Source: Cupriavidus sp. EM10
GTDB lineage: Bacteria; Pseudomonadota; Gammaproteobacteria; Burkholderiales; Burkholderiaceae
NCBI RefSeq assembly: GCF_018729255.1
Contig: NZ_CP076061.1
Coordinates: 992,001-1,056,000 of the forward strand
DNA: 64,000 bases
Direction of reading: 5' to 3'
Shown one piece after another: positions 45,986-54,949 of this stretch. Below the pieces are notes generated by a model that saw only the letters and a program-made list of their open reading frames with translations, was not told the origin of the DNA and ran no database searches. Numbering within the stretch: position 1 is the first letter of the stretch; each line of letters begins with the position of its first letter. Position numbers and translations under genes: made by a program.

Positions 45986-46925
45986 ATGTCCGTTCCGCTC
46001 GTCCGATTGTTTCCGCTCGATCTGCTCAAGGGCTTCGTGGCCGTGGGCCGCCGCATGAGCATCACCCAGGCAGCCAACGACCTCTGCCTGACCCAGTCGG
46101 CCGTAAGCCGGCAGATCCGCGCGCTGGAAGACCATCTCCAGGTGCGCCTGTTCGTGCGCCAGCATCGCGGTGTGGCCTTCACCCCGAGGGCGAGCGGCTG
46201 TTCCGCAGCGCCGACGGCGCGGTGCAGCAGTTGCAGGACGTAGCCGCCGAACTACGCAGGCGCGATGGGCGCCAGCCCGTCACGGTCACGGCCAGCATCG
46301 GCGTGGCCGGCCTGTGGCTATTGCCCCGGCTGGGCAGCCTGCAGCGCCGGTATCCAAACTGGACGTTCGGCTATCCGCCAGCAACCAGATCAGCGACCTG
46401 CGCGCCGACGGCATCGACCTGGCCATCCGCTATTGCCCGGCATCGGCCGCGCCGCCCCATGCCATCCGGCTGTTCGACGAAACCATCGCGCCCGTGGCCA
46501 ACCCGGCGCTGGGCGCCACCCGCGTGACGTCGGCCGAGGCCTTGGCGGAATTGCCATTGCTCGAATTCGACGATCCGCGCCCCTGGCTGCACTGGCGCAA
46601 CTGGCTCAGCGCACAGGGCTACCGGCAGGCAGCCCGGCGCGGCATCCTGCGCTTCAACCAGTATGACCAGGTGATTCATGCGGCGTTGGCGGGGCAAGGC
46701 GTGGCGCTGGGCCGCCTGGAACTGATCCAGCCGCTGATCGAGGGCGGCCAGTTGAACGTGGTCACCACGGCCGGCGCGATCCTGCCCAGCCCCAACGCGT
46801 TCTGGCTGATCCATGCCACCGAGGCCCCGCGCGAGGATGTGCGCCACGTGGCCGCCTGGATCGCCGAGGAAGCGGCGCGCGTCAGGCCGGGCGCAGCACA
46901 AGAAGTTGCCGGGCAGCCGGCGTGA
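45986..46925 (+). pseudogene. LysR-family regulator (GcvA-like), two frameshifts
   Basis: Restored length is 313 residues. The N-terminus has LDLLKGFVAVGRRMSITQAANDLCLTQSAVSRQIRALEDHLQ (in segments), with the GcvA-type FVRQHRGVAFTPEGERLF. The effector domain follows: VRLSASNQISDLRADGIDLAIRYCP. Breaks are at C-run 46182-46185 and near 46365; one added base at each restores TPEGERLF and NWTVRLSASNQ. It is divergent from the MFS gene, its likely target, and ends overlapping the DUF2917-like gene by 44 bases on the opposite strand. Confidence 0.85.
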
Positions 46926-47148
46926 TGTGGCACTGCACCGCGCCCATCGCACGCAGCGCGCTCAGGAAGTAGACGCCGTCTTCGTCCACGCGGCACTGCT
47001 GGCCGGGCGCCAGGACGATATCCGCCGACGGCCGCGCGCGCCGGTGCTCGACGGTGATCCACAACTGCCCGGCGCGGCAGGTCACGCGGGCGCCCGCGCG
47101 CAGCGTCACGGGCACGCAGTCCGATTCGATCAGCAGGTCCCAGGTCAT
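46882..47148 (-). CDS. DUF2917-domain protein
   Basis: 88 residues: MTWDLLIESDCVPVTLRAG, a QLWITVEHRR strand and DIVLAPGQQCRVDEDGVYFL. The cupin-like small fold matches DUF2917, common in beta-proteobacteria next to GcvA-type LysR genes. ATG 47148 has GGAG upstream. Its 3' end overlaps the LysR stop by 44 bases. Function unknown. Confidence 0.8.
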   Translation of the reverse strand: MTWDLLIESDCVPVTLRAGARVTCRAGQLWITVEHRRARPSADIVLAPGQQCRVDEDGVYFLSALRAMGAVQCHITPAARQLLVLRPA

Positions 47149-47400
47149 GGCAGGCTCCGGTTCATGCCTGCAGTGTGACAAACGGGCGTTTTGCTGCCAT
47201 GAGATGTCGGGCGGACAGCCATGAGATTCGCGCCGTGCCGCGCCGGACGGCCTTGTCCGGCCCCGGTCCGGCCCGCTGCCGGGCCCCGGTACATTGCCGC
47301 TAAGGAATTTCTTCACCGATCCGTTAACATGGGCGGCAGCGCGAAATATGGCCCGAACGGGGAGACACCCGCGGGCCATGCCCACACTGAGTGACTCATC

Positions 47401-47808
47401 ATGGATCCCCTGTCGTTCGAATTCGTCACGGTCGAAGAAGCCAAGAAGGTACTGGACGGCGATCCGCCAGCGTCGGCGCAGGCCGACTGGAGCGACTCGC
47501 GCCAGGCGCCGGACCCGGTCAACCTGTCGCTCACGCCGGTGGCGCTCAGGTGGCTGGCCCAGGTGCCGCGCGACGTCCGGCCGCTGGAGCTGTTTGCCAC
47601 CTACCCGCGCATCGGCAACCAGCTGGCCGCGCTGGGCAACGCGGCGGCGGTGTCCAGCTTCCTCGCCGACCTGCTCATCGACAAGCGCGGCGATCGCCAG
47701 GGCTTTCCGGGCGGCATTGCGCTGGAACTGTCTCGCCTGCAGGACTACCTGCTGGAACTGCTGCAGCCGCCCGACATCGAGCCGCCGGCCGACGGCGCGG
47801 CCAGCTAG
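47401..47808 (+). CDS. conserved-looking hypothetical cytoplasmic protein
   Basis: 135 residues with EFVTVEEAKKVLDGDPPAS, SLTPVALRWLAQVPRDVRP and PRIGNQLAALGNAAAVSSFLADLLIDKRGDRQGFP (in segments). No signal peptide or membrane helix. Amphipathic helices dominate. It converges on the phospholipase D gene three bases apart. I recognise no family; similar short proteins occur in Cupriavidus genomes as far as I recall. Confidence 0.7.
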   Translation: MDPLSFEFVTVEEAKKVLDGDPPASAQADWSDSRQAPDPVNLSLTPVALRWLAQVPRDVRPLELFATYPRIGNQLAALGNAAAVSSFLADLLIDKRGDRQGFPGGIALELSRLQDYLLELLQPPDIEPPADGAAS

Positions 47809-47811
47809 CCC

Positions 47812-49443
47812 TTACAGCTGATCCTCCACCGGCAGCAACTCCAGGATGCCGATGCCCATGTGCTGCCAGGCGCTCATGCCGGGCTCGTGGTCGTAGGTAA
47901 TGTCCTTGCCGTTTTCGCGGGTGGTCCATGTCAGCGACTCCGCGCCGTTCTCGTCGGTCTTCAACTGCACGCGATAGGCGATATCGGGCAGCCGGCGGTC
48001 CATGTCCGCCACCAGTTCGCGGGCCATGGCCGGGCTGTCCAGCACCACGCCCATCTCGGTATTGAGCTTGATCGAGCGCGGGTCCAGGTTCATCGACCCG
48101 ATGAACAGCGAGGCGCGATCCACTACATATGCCTTGGCATGCAGGCTCGCCCGGCTCGACGCGAACATGCGCGACTTGCTGCCCCGGCTGCGCACCAGTT
48201 CGGCGTTGGCGGTGGGCTTCAGTTCGTACAGTTCCACGCCGGCCTTGAGCAGCGCCTTGCGGGTTGGCGCGTAGCCGGCGTGCACGGCGGCCACGTCGGT
48301 GGCGGCAAAGGAATTGGTCAGCACGCGCACCTTGACGCCACGCGCGTTCATGGCCGCCAGCCAGGCCTCGCCCTTCTTGTTGACGACGAAGTACGGCGAC
48401 ACCAGCACCAGTTCGCGCTGGGCCTTTTCCAGCAGGGCGCGCAATTGGGGGATGGCGTGCGTGGACGGGTCGTCGGCCGGTTCCTCCACCTTGTCCGGCT
48501 TGTCGGCAATCACGCGTGCCCCGCCCGTGAAGCCCGGCAGGTGGCCCATCTCGATCCCCTTGGCCAGGCCGGAATCCAGCAGTTCCTGCACGAAGGGGCT
48601 GGCCCGCGCCATGTCGCCCTTGGCTTCGATCTGCTTGCGGAACGCGCGCAGTTCGTCGGGGGCCTCCTTGCCTTCCTCGGTCAGCGTGGCGACGGGGTAG
48701 GCACTCTCGCTGTTCCAGTATTCGTCGAACACCTTGCTGGCGGCCGGCACCACGGGGCCGGCCACCATCACGTCGAGATCGCTGAAGGCCATGTCCGGCT
48801 TGGCGGAAAAATAGGCGTCGCCGATATTGCGGCCGCCCATGATCGACACCAGGTTGTCCACCGTCATCTGCTTGTTGTGCATGCGGCGGTTCAGCCGGCC
48901 GAAGTCCCACAGCAGTTCCAGCCAGCGCGCCTTGCGGTTGGCAAACGGGTTGAAGATGCGCACCTCGATGTTCGGGTGCGAATCGACGGCGGCCCAGGTC
49001 TTGTCCTGCTTGCCGGTATGGATGTCGTCGATCAGCATGCGCACGCGCACGCCGCGATCGGCCGCGTCGATCACGTCGCCAAGCAGCGCGCTGCCCGTGG
49101 TGTCGATGTCGTAGATGTAGTACTGGATATCGAGCGTCTTCTGCGCGGCCCGCGCCAGCGCCATGCGCGCCGTCAGCGCGTCGGGCCCCGCGCCCAGCGG
49201 GTAGAAGATCGACTGGCCGGGGTTCTGGGCCAGCCGGGGCGCCAATGACCCTGCCAACCGCGTCGTGCTGGTATCGGTGGCCGCGTAGCTGGGGGTGCGA
49301 TTCGCGTTCGCCGGCAGGCTGGCGCACCCCGTGAGCAGGGCCAGCCAGAACGAAACGACGACCACCCATGCCAGCGACCGCGCGGGCCGCCAGGTGCGGG
49401 CCGCCGCGCCCGCCGTGTTCCATCGGATCAGCGCCTGCGTCAT
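47812..49443 (-). CDS. phospholipase D-family lipoprotein (cardiolipin synthase C-like)
   Basis: 543 residues. The N-terminus has a lipoprotein signal ending LLTGC. Two HKD motifs are present: HNKQMTVDNLVSIMGGRNIGDAYF (about residue 190) and HAKAYVVDRASLFIGSMNLDPRS (about 430). The layout and YYIYDIDTTGSALL motif are those of ClsC/YmdC enzymes, which condense phospholipids. ATG 49443 has GGAG six bases upstream. An MscS channel gene precedes it by 49 bases, so the two may be one envelope-stress operon. Confidence 0.88.
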   Translation of the reverse strand: MTQALIRWNTAGAAARTWRPARSLAWVVVVSFWLALLTGCASLPANANRTPSYAATDTSTTRLAGSLAPRLAQNPGQSIFYPLGAGPDALTARMALARAAQKTLDIQYYIYDIDTTGSALLGDVIDAADRGVRVRMLIDDIHTGKQDKTWAAVDSHPNIEVRIFNPFANRKARWLELLWDFGRLNRRMHNKQMTVDNLVSIMGGRNIGDAYFSAKPDMAFSDLDVMVAGPVVPAASKVFDEYWNSESAYPVATLTEEGKEAPDELRAFRKQIEAKGDMARASPFVQELLDSGLAKGIEMGHLPGFTGGARVIADKPDKVEEPADDPSTHAIPQLRALLEKAQRELVLVSPYFVVNKKGEAWLAAMNARGVKVRVLTNSFAATDVAAVHAGYAPTRKALLKAGVELYELKPTANAELVRSRGSKSRMFASSRASLHAKAYVVDRASLFIGSMNLDPRSIKLNTEMGVVLDSPAMARELVADMDRRLPDIAYRVQLKTDENGAESLTWTTRENGKDITYDHEPGMSAWQHMGIGILELLPVEDQL

Positions 49444-49492
49444 GGTCTTCTCCTCGATGGGCACACCAGGGCCGGGCTGGCCGGCATCGGAC

Positions 49493-50380
49493 CTACTGTT
49501 GCGGCGACGGCCGCACCGGGGGCATCGCGGAAGCTTCCGGCGCCAGCGCGTCGGACGCGTCCGCCGGCCGGGCCTGCGTCCGCTCGCGGTAATAGCCGCG
49601 CACGATCTGCTGCGCCACCGCCAGGCGGGCGCTGACCGGCACCGGAAAGCGCACCACGGCATCGAAGCGGGTCACGTCGAAGGGTTCGAATATCACGCGC
49701 GGCTCGAATTGCGACAGGTCCACGAAGCGCATGTCGCCGTAGCGCCGCAGCGTACGCCCCGCTTCTTCCATGAAGCCCTCGCACGCGCGGCGCGCCACCT
49801 GCACCAGCAGCGCCTCCACGGCCTCGGGATCGTCGCCCACCGCCAGCGGAATCCGCACCATGTCGAGCGTATAGGCACCTGCCTGGGAATGGTTGCGCAC
49901 GGCCGTGGTCAGCAGCATGCTGTTGGGCACCTGCACCGTGAAGCCCGTGTACTGGCGCGCGGCGGCCACCTCGACCAGCGTGGTCGACATCACGTCCATG
50001 TCGATGACCTCGCCGCCAAAGGGGCCGATCTCGACCAGGTCGCCCAGCTGGAACGGGCGCGTGATCATGCGCATGAACGCGCCCAGGAAGCACATCACCA
50101 GTTCCTTGCCGACCAGCAGCAAGGCCGCCGCGAAGGCCGCCAGCGAAATCGCCACGCTCTTCAGCTCGGATACCCAGATGCCGAGCAGCAGCAGGAACAC
50201 CACCGCGGCTACCAGGTTGCGCGACGCCACGGTCCAGGCGCGATAGCTGCCCCGGTTGTCGGCCTGCAGCCGCGCCGAGAAGAAGCGGTTGACCAGCTTG
50301 ACCAGCAGCGTGCCGGCCAGGATCACCACCACGCTGGCGATGATGTTGACCAGGATGCTGTCGTTGGCGTTGAAGTGCAT
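49493..50380 (-). CDS. MscS-family mechanosensitive ion channel
   Basis: 295 residues from ATG 50380. Three hydrophobic segments (IVNIIASVV-like start, LVAAVVFLLLLGIWVSEL and VAISLAAFAAALLLVGKELV) precede the MscS beta domain with RPFQLGDLVEIGPFGGEVIDMDVMSTTL (in segments) and VPNSMLLTTAVRNHS. It releases solutes on hypo-osmotic shock. The C-terminal tail is proline/alanine-rich. It lies upstream of the PLD gene. The promoter region (50381-50627) shows no gene. Confidence 0.9.
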   Translation of the reverse strand: MHFNANDSILVNIIASVVVILAGTLLVKLVNRFFSARLQADNRGSYRAWTVASRNLVAAVVFLLLLGIWVSELKSVAISLAAFAAALLLVGKELVMCFLGAFMRMITRPFQLGDLVEIGPFGGEVIDMDVMSTTLVEVAAARQYTGFTVQVPNSMLLTTAVRNHSQAGAYTLDMVRIPLAVGDDPEAVEALLVQVARRACEGFMEEAGRTLRRYGDMRFVDLSQFEPRVIFEPFDVTRFDAVVRFPVPVSARLAVAQQIVRGYYRERTQARPADASDALAPEASAMPPVRPSPQQ

Positions 50381-50600
50381 GGGTGGTTGGCCTGTTGTTC
50401 TGCATCCCCGATCTCCACCGCCCGTAACATATTGTTGCAACGGCGCCGCAGGCTGGGATGCCCACGGCGATTCTATCCACTTGGCAGTGTGCGGTGCGGC
50501 CGCTTTGCCCAAAAGTCGGGTTCGTCCGGTTCCGGTGTCGGCGTTTATCCTGCAATTGCTGCACCTGCACCTTGAACATCCAGACAGGAAGCGGCGGGGG

Positions 50601-50620
50601 CGCCGGCCGGGCGGCCGGCG
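50601..50620 (-). terminator. GC-rich hairpin after the efflux operon
   Basis: CGCCGGCC-GGGC-GGCCGGCG forms an 8-bp stem seven bases past the oprM-like stop. There is no T-tract, so it may act as a pause or RNA-stability hairpin. Confidence 0.4.
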
Positions 50621-50627
50621 ATGAAGG

Positions 50628-52100
50628 TCAAGACCCGGCGGTCTGCCACCCCAGTCCCAGCGACTTCTGCAGCGATACGTAGTCCTTGAGCAGGTCGGCG
50701 TCCCCCGAGATGCGGTTTTGCTGTGCCGCCACGCGCGTGCGTTCCACGTCCAGCCATTCGAGCATGCTGGCCGTACCGGCGCGGTAGCGCTGCTGCTGCA
50801 GCGTTGACGCCCGCTCTGACGATGCTTCCACGCGGCGCAGCACGACCACGTGTTCGCGCTGGTGGCCATAGCGGGACAGGGCCACGTCGGCGTCGCGCAG
50901 GGCGCGCAAAACCGTGCTGCGGTAGTTGGCGTCGGCCTCGTCGCGCCCGCCCTCGGCACTGTCCACGCCGGCCGCCACCCGGCCGAAGTCCAGGATGTTC
51001 CATTGCAGGCGCGGCAGCGTCAGCCAGGTGCCGTTGTCCTTGCGCGCCAGGTGGCCGGGGTCCATGGCGCTGAAGCCCAGCGACCCCAGCAGCGACAGCT
51101 TCGGGAACCAGTCCGCCTTGCGCACGCCGATCTGTGCCGTGCTGGAAGCCAGCCGGCGTTCGGCCGCCCGGATATCGGGCCGTGCCTTCAGCAGCGCGGC
51201 CGGGTCGCCCACGGCCACCGTTTCGGGCACGCGCGGCAGCGGCGCGGCGGCCGACAATTCGGCATCGAGCGTACCGGGTGCCCGGCCGGTCAGCAGCGCC
51301 AGTTGGTCGAACTGCTCGGCGATGCTGGCCTGCACCGGCGACATCTGTGCCCGGGTGTTGTCCAGCTGGGTCAGCAGCCGTTCCACTTCCAGCTGCGACG
51401 CCACGCCACGGGCGCGCCGCTGCTGCGTCAGGTCGAGCATGTCGGCTTCAAGTTTTTCCGATGCCTGAAGGTGGGCCAGGCTGGCCTGCTGCTCGCGCAG
51501 CGTGATATAGGCCTGCGCCACCTCGGCTGCCAGTTGCACGTGTGCATCGGCCAGTTGCGCCGACGCCGCATCGGCCTCGGCCGAAGCCGCCTCGATCGAC
51601 CGGCGCGTACCGCCGAACAGGTCGATTTCCCAACTGGCATCGAAGCTGGCCAGATACAGCGACAGCGGCCCCCGTCCGCCGCCCGACGAGCCACCGCCGG
51701 ACAGCGCCGACAGGTCCGGCGAGCGGGTGCGCAGCATGGCCGCGTCGAATCCCACCTTCGGCAGCAAATTGGCTTTATTGCTATCCAGTCCGGCACGGGC
51801 CTGGCGCACGCGGGCGCGCGCCACGTCGATATCGGGACTCTCCTTGAGCGCGGTCTCGATCAGGGCGTCGAGCTGGGCATCGCCCAGCGCGTGCCACCAG
51901 TCCGCGGCACGCGGCGCCGCGGAGTCTGCCACCGCCGGGGCGTGCGGAAAGCGTCCGGCGTCGATGGCGTTGGCGGCCACCTCGGGCGCGCTGCGGTAGT
52001 CGGGGCCCACCGTGCAGCCGGCGACCAGACAGCCGGCCGCCAGCGAGGCAGCAGTAAGGGTCAGCAGGCGTGGCAGCCTGGCATGTGAAAAGACAGACAT
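50628..52100 (-). CDS. outer-membrane efflux lipoprotein (OprM/NodT family)
   Basis: 490 residues with a lipoprotein signal ending LVAGCTVGPDY, the NodT hallmark. The two OEP repeats (LIETALKESPDIDVARARVRQARAG and ALLKARPDIRAAERRLASSTAQIG) form the beta-barrel/alpha-tunnel. It completes a tripartite pump with the EmrA- and EmrB-like proteins upstream. ATG 52100 is two bases after the emrB-like stop, so translation is coupled. Confidence 0.92.
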   Translation of the reverse strand: MSVFSHARLPRLLTLTAASLAAGCLVAGCTVGPDYRSAPEVAANAIDAGRFPHAPAVADSAAPRAADWWHALGDAQLDALIETALKESPDIDVARARVRQARAGLDSNKANLLPKVGFDAAMLRTRSPDLSALSGGGSSGGGRGPLSLYLASFDASWEIDLFGGTRRSIEAASAEADAASAQLADAHVQLAAEVAQAYITLREQQASLAHLQASEKLEADMLDLTQQRRARGVASQLEVERLLTQLDNTRAQMSPVQASIAEQFDQLALLTGRAPGTLDAELSAAAPLPRVPETVAVGDPAALLKARPDIRAAERRLASSTAQIGVRKADWFPKLSLLGSLGFSAMDPGHLARKDNGTWLTLPRLQWNILDFGRVAAGVDSAEGGRDEADANYRSTVLRALRDADVALSRYGHQREHVVVLRRVEASSERASTLQQQRYRAGTASMLEWLDVERTRVAAQQNRISGDADLLKDYVSLQKSLGLGWQTAGS

Positions 52101-52102
52101 GA

Positions 52103-53692
52103 TCAATGACCGGAGGAAACAGGCGCACCCGGACGGGGCGGCTTGAGCAGCAGGGCCAGCGGCACGCAGCACAGCAGCGCGATGCCCAGGGCAAAGAAAG
52201 TTTCGGAGAACGTCATCACGGCAGCCTGGCGCGCGATCTCGCCGCTCAACTGGGCCACGGCCTGCAGCTGCGCGTGGGCAAAGTCGCCGCCCTGCGCCAC
52301 GAAGCCGGCGATGCTCGACGTCATATGGTCCTGGCCAATGCTGCTGTTGGCCGTGACCGATTCGCGGATCACCGCATCGTGATAGGCATTGCGCCGGTCG
52401 ATCAGCGTGCCCAGCAGCGCCAGCCCGATGGACCCGCCCAGGTTGCGCGCCATGTTGTAGAGCCCGGCGGCGTCGCCGGCTTCATGCGTGGCCACCGCCG
52501 CCATCGACGCCTGGTTCAGCGGCATCATGGCCAGGATCTGGCCAAAGCCGCGCAGGATCTGCGACACCGTGAAATCGTGGCCGACGCTGTCCACCGTCAG
52601 GCCGATATCGAGCATGCAGCTGGCAAAGAAGCACACCAGGCCGCTGATCACCAGCCAGCGGCTGTCGAACTTGCCCAGGATGCGCGGCAGCACCGGCATC
52701 AGCAGGAACGCCGGCAGCCCCGACAACAGCATGATGCCGCCAGCCTGCTCGGCGTTGTAGCCGGCAATCAGCGACAGGAACTGGGGCAGCAGGTACGACA
52801 CGCCGTACAGGCCGGCACCGACCGTGGTCACGATCAGGATCACGCTGGCGTAGCTCTTGTTCAGCAGCAGCCGCAGCCGCACGATGGGCTGCTTCGCCGT
52901 GAACTGGCTGACCAGCATCATCGTCAGGCCGATGGCCGACAGCGCCGAAAGGTAGACGATGAATTGCGACTCGAACCACTGCTCGCGCTGGCCTTCCTCG
53001 AGCACCACGGTCAGCGAACTCAGGCCGATGGTCAGCCCGACGATGCCCAGCCAGTCGGCCTTGAAGAACGCCTCGATATCGGCGCGCTCGGCCTTCAGGC
53101 CAAAGTACAGCAGCGGCACCAGCACGGCCGTGATCGGCACGTTCAGGAAGAAGCACCAGCGCCAGTTGATGTTCTCGGCCAGCCAGCCGCCCACCACCGG
53201 GCCCAGCAACGGCCCCAGCAGCACGATCAGGCCGAACATCGACATGCCGATGGGCATCTGGTGGCGCGGCAGTCGCGTGCGCACGATGGTCTGCGCGGTC
53301 GGGATCATCGCGCCCCCGGCCAACCCCTGCCCGATGCGGCCGAGCACCATCTGCGGCAGGCTGTGCGACATCCCGCACACCATCGAGAACGCGGTGAACA
53401 GCAACGCATTCCACATCAGGAAGCGGCGCAGGCCGAACACGCGCGTCAGCCAGGCGGTGAGCGGAATGATCACGATCTCGGCCATCAGGTAACCGGTGGA
53501 CACCCACGTGCCCTCGGTGCCGGCAGCGCCGATCTGGCCCTGGATCTGCGGCAGCGCCGAATTGGTGATCGAGATGTCCAGCGTGGCCAGCAGCGCGCCC
53601 AGCGAACCGGCGGCGACGGCGATCCAGTCGGCCGCCGATGCGTTCGGTTGCTGCGCGGCGGACGCCTGGCCCGGCGCCACTGCCTCAGCCAT
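52103..53692 (-). CDS. DHA2-family MFS drug transporter (EmrB-like)
   Basis: 529 residues, 14 membrane helices. DISITNSALPQIQGQIGA, GTWVSTGYLMAEIVIIPLTAWL and GQGLAGGAMIPTAQTI are EmrB/QacA signatures. It expels hydrophobic drugs using proton force through EmrA and the outer-membrane channel. ATG 53692 overlaps the end of the emrA-like gene by eight bases. C-terminal helices are intact. A longer start at 53722 would overlap more. Confidence 0.92.
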   Translation of the reverse strand: MAEAVAPGQASAAQQPNASAADWIAVAAGSLGALLATLDISITNSALPQIQGQIGAAGTEGTWVSTGYLMAEIVIIPLTAWLTRVFGLRRFLMWNALLFTAFSMVCGMSHSLPQMVLGRIGQGLAGGAMIPTAQTIVRTRLPRHQMPIGMSMFGLIVLLGPLLGPVVGGWLAENINWRWCFFLNVPITAVLVPLLYFGLKAERADIEAFFKADWLGIVGLTIGLSSLTVVLEEGQREQWFESQFIVYLSALSAIGLTMMLVSQFTAKQPIVRLRLLLNKSYASVILIVTTVGAGLYGVSYLLPQFLSLIAGYNAEQAGGIMLLSGLPAFLLMPVLPRILGKFDSRWLVISGLVCFFASCMLDIGLTVDSVGHDFTVSQILRGFGQILAMMPLNQASMAAVATHEAGDAAGLYNMARNLGGSIGLALLGTLIDRRNAYHDAVIRESVTANSSIGQDHMTSSIAGFVAQGGDFAHAQLQAVAQLSGEIARQAAVMTFSETFFALGIALLCCVPLALLLKPPRPGAPVSSGH

Positions 53693-54845
53693 GGCTGGCT
53701 GCGCCGGCGGGCGCGTGGGCATTGGCGGGACCGTGGGCGGGATTCAGCTCGTGCGTGTCGACGTCGACCACTACCGACAGCCCCGGCACCAGCACGGGCC
53801 GCGCGGCGTTTGGCACATCCACGTGGATGCGCACCGGTACGCGCTGGACGATCTTGGTGAAGTTGCCGGTGGCGTTCTGCGCCGGCAGCAGCGCGAACTG
53901 CGAGCCGGTGCCCGGCGAAAGGCTGTCGATCACGCCATGCAGCGCCTCGCCGGACAACGCATCGACATGCAGCGTCACGGGCTGGCCCGCGCGCATGCGG
54001 CCCACCTGCGTTTCCTTGAAGTTGGCGGTCAGGTAGAGGTCCTGCACCGGCACCACGGTCAGCAGCCGGGTGCCCGGCTGGGCGAACTGGCCCACGCGCA
54101 CGCCCTTGTCGGCCACGCGGCCGGCCGTGGTGGCGCGCACGATGGTGTCTTCCAGGTCCAGCTTCGCCTTGCGGGCGCTGGCCTCGGCCACTTCCAGCTG
54201 GGCGCGCGCCTGTTGCAGGCGCGTCTGCAGCGTCACGGTCTGGGTCTGCTCCACCTTCAGGGCCGCCTCATTGGCGGCCAGCGTGGTCGATGCGCGCGTC
54301 TGGGCATTGCGCAACTCGGCCGTCCGTTCCTCGGTCTCGGCACCGGTGCGGACCAGCGGCGCATAGCGCTCGACCTGCGACGCGGCGTACCGGGCGTTGG
54401 CGCGGGCGCCGTCGACCTCGGCCGCAGCCTGGGCGATGCGGGCTTTCTGCTGCTGCAGGTCGGCATCGGCGCGTGCCACGTCGGCCTGGCGCGACGCCAC
54501 GTTGGCCTGCGCCTCGTCGAACGCCGCCTGGTACTGGCGGTTGTCCAGCCGCACCAGTTCCTGCCCGGCCGTCACCTGCTGGTTGTCGCGCACGTAGACC
54601 TCGGCAACGTAGCCGCTGACCTTGGGCGCCACGGTCACGCTGTCGGCCTGGATATAGGCGTCGTCGGTACTTTCAATGAAACGGCCATAAAGCCACCAGC
54701 GCACGCCAAAGACCACCGCGACCAGCAGCAGCGCGGCGCCAATGGCGATCAACACGGTACGGCGCCGGCTGGCGCGAGCGGATGGGGTATGCTGCGACGC
54801 AACATCGACCGGCATGGCCGGTACGTTGGAATGTGAGGCTGACAT
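53685..54845 (-). CDS. membrane-fusion adaptor of the efflux pump (EmrA/HlyD-like)
   Basis: 386 residues. One N-terminal membrane helix (TVLIAIGAALLLVAVVFGVRW) is followed by the lipoyl segment DDAYIQADSVTVAPKVSGYVAEVYV, a long coiled-coil hairpin and the closing APTTAGRVADKGVRVGQF-like beta part. It links EmrB to the OprM-type channel in the periplasm. ATG 54845 follows the shared operator by 36 bases. First gene of emrA-emrB-oprM. Confidence 0.92.
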   Translation of the reverse strand: MSASHSNVPAMPVDVASQHTPSARASRRRTVLIAIGAALLLVAVVFGVRWWLYGRFIESTDDAYIQADSVTVAPKVSGYVAEVYVRDNQQVTAGQELVRLDNRQYQAAFDEAQANVASRQADVARADADLQQQKARIAQAAAEVDGARANARYAASQVERYAPLVRTGAETEERTAELRNAQTRASTTLAANEAALKVEQTQTVTLQTRLQQARAQLEVAEASARKAKLDLEDTIVRATTAGRVADKGVRVGQFAQPGTRLLTVVPVQDLYLTANFKETQVGRMRAGQPVTLHVDALSGEALHGVIDSLSPGTGSQFALLPAQNATGNFTKIVQRVPVRIHVDVPNAARPVLVPGLSVVVDVDTHELNPAHGPANAHAPAGAASHG

Positions 54846-54879
54846 GGGGCGGGGGCGGCGAGAGTCTGATTTGCCGCGC

Positions 54880-54918
54880 AATTATTCCACTTGGAATAAA
54901 ACTGTCAACTGATATATT
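54880..54918. promoter_or_regulatory. overlapping divergent promoters around a palindromic TetR operator
   Basis: The palindrome TTATTCCA-CT-TGGAATAA is at 54882-54899. On the minus strand TTGACA (54908-54903) and ATAATT (54885-54880) have a 17-base spacer that contains it. On the plus strand TTGGAA (54891-54896) and TATATT (54913-54918) have a 16-base spacer, and the -35 lies in the operator. One bound repressor would block both genes. Confidence 0.65.
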
Positions 54919-54949
54919 TCAGGCTGTTTACACGGGGAGACACGTCGAC

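Noticed and set aside
47860..49248. A long open frame antisense to the phospholipase D gene
   Set aside because: It has no domain; the opposite strand has two intact HKD motifs.
52106..53860. A 584-codon open frame antisense to the EmrB-like gene
   Set aside because: It is low-complexity (Gln/His/Arg-rich) and mirrors EmrB codons; no start signal or family.
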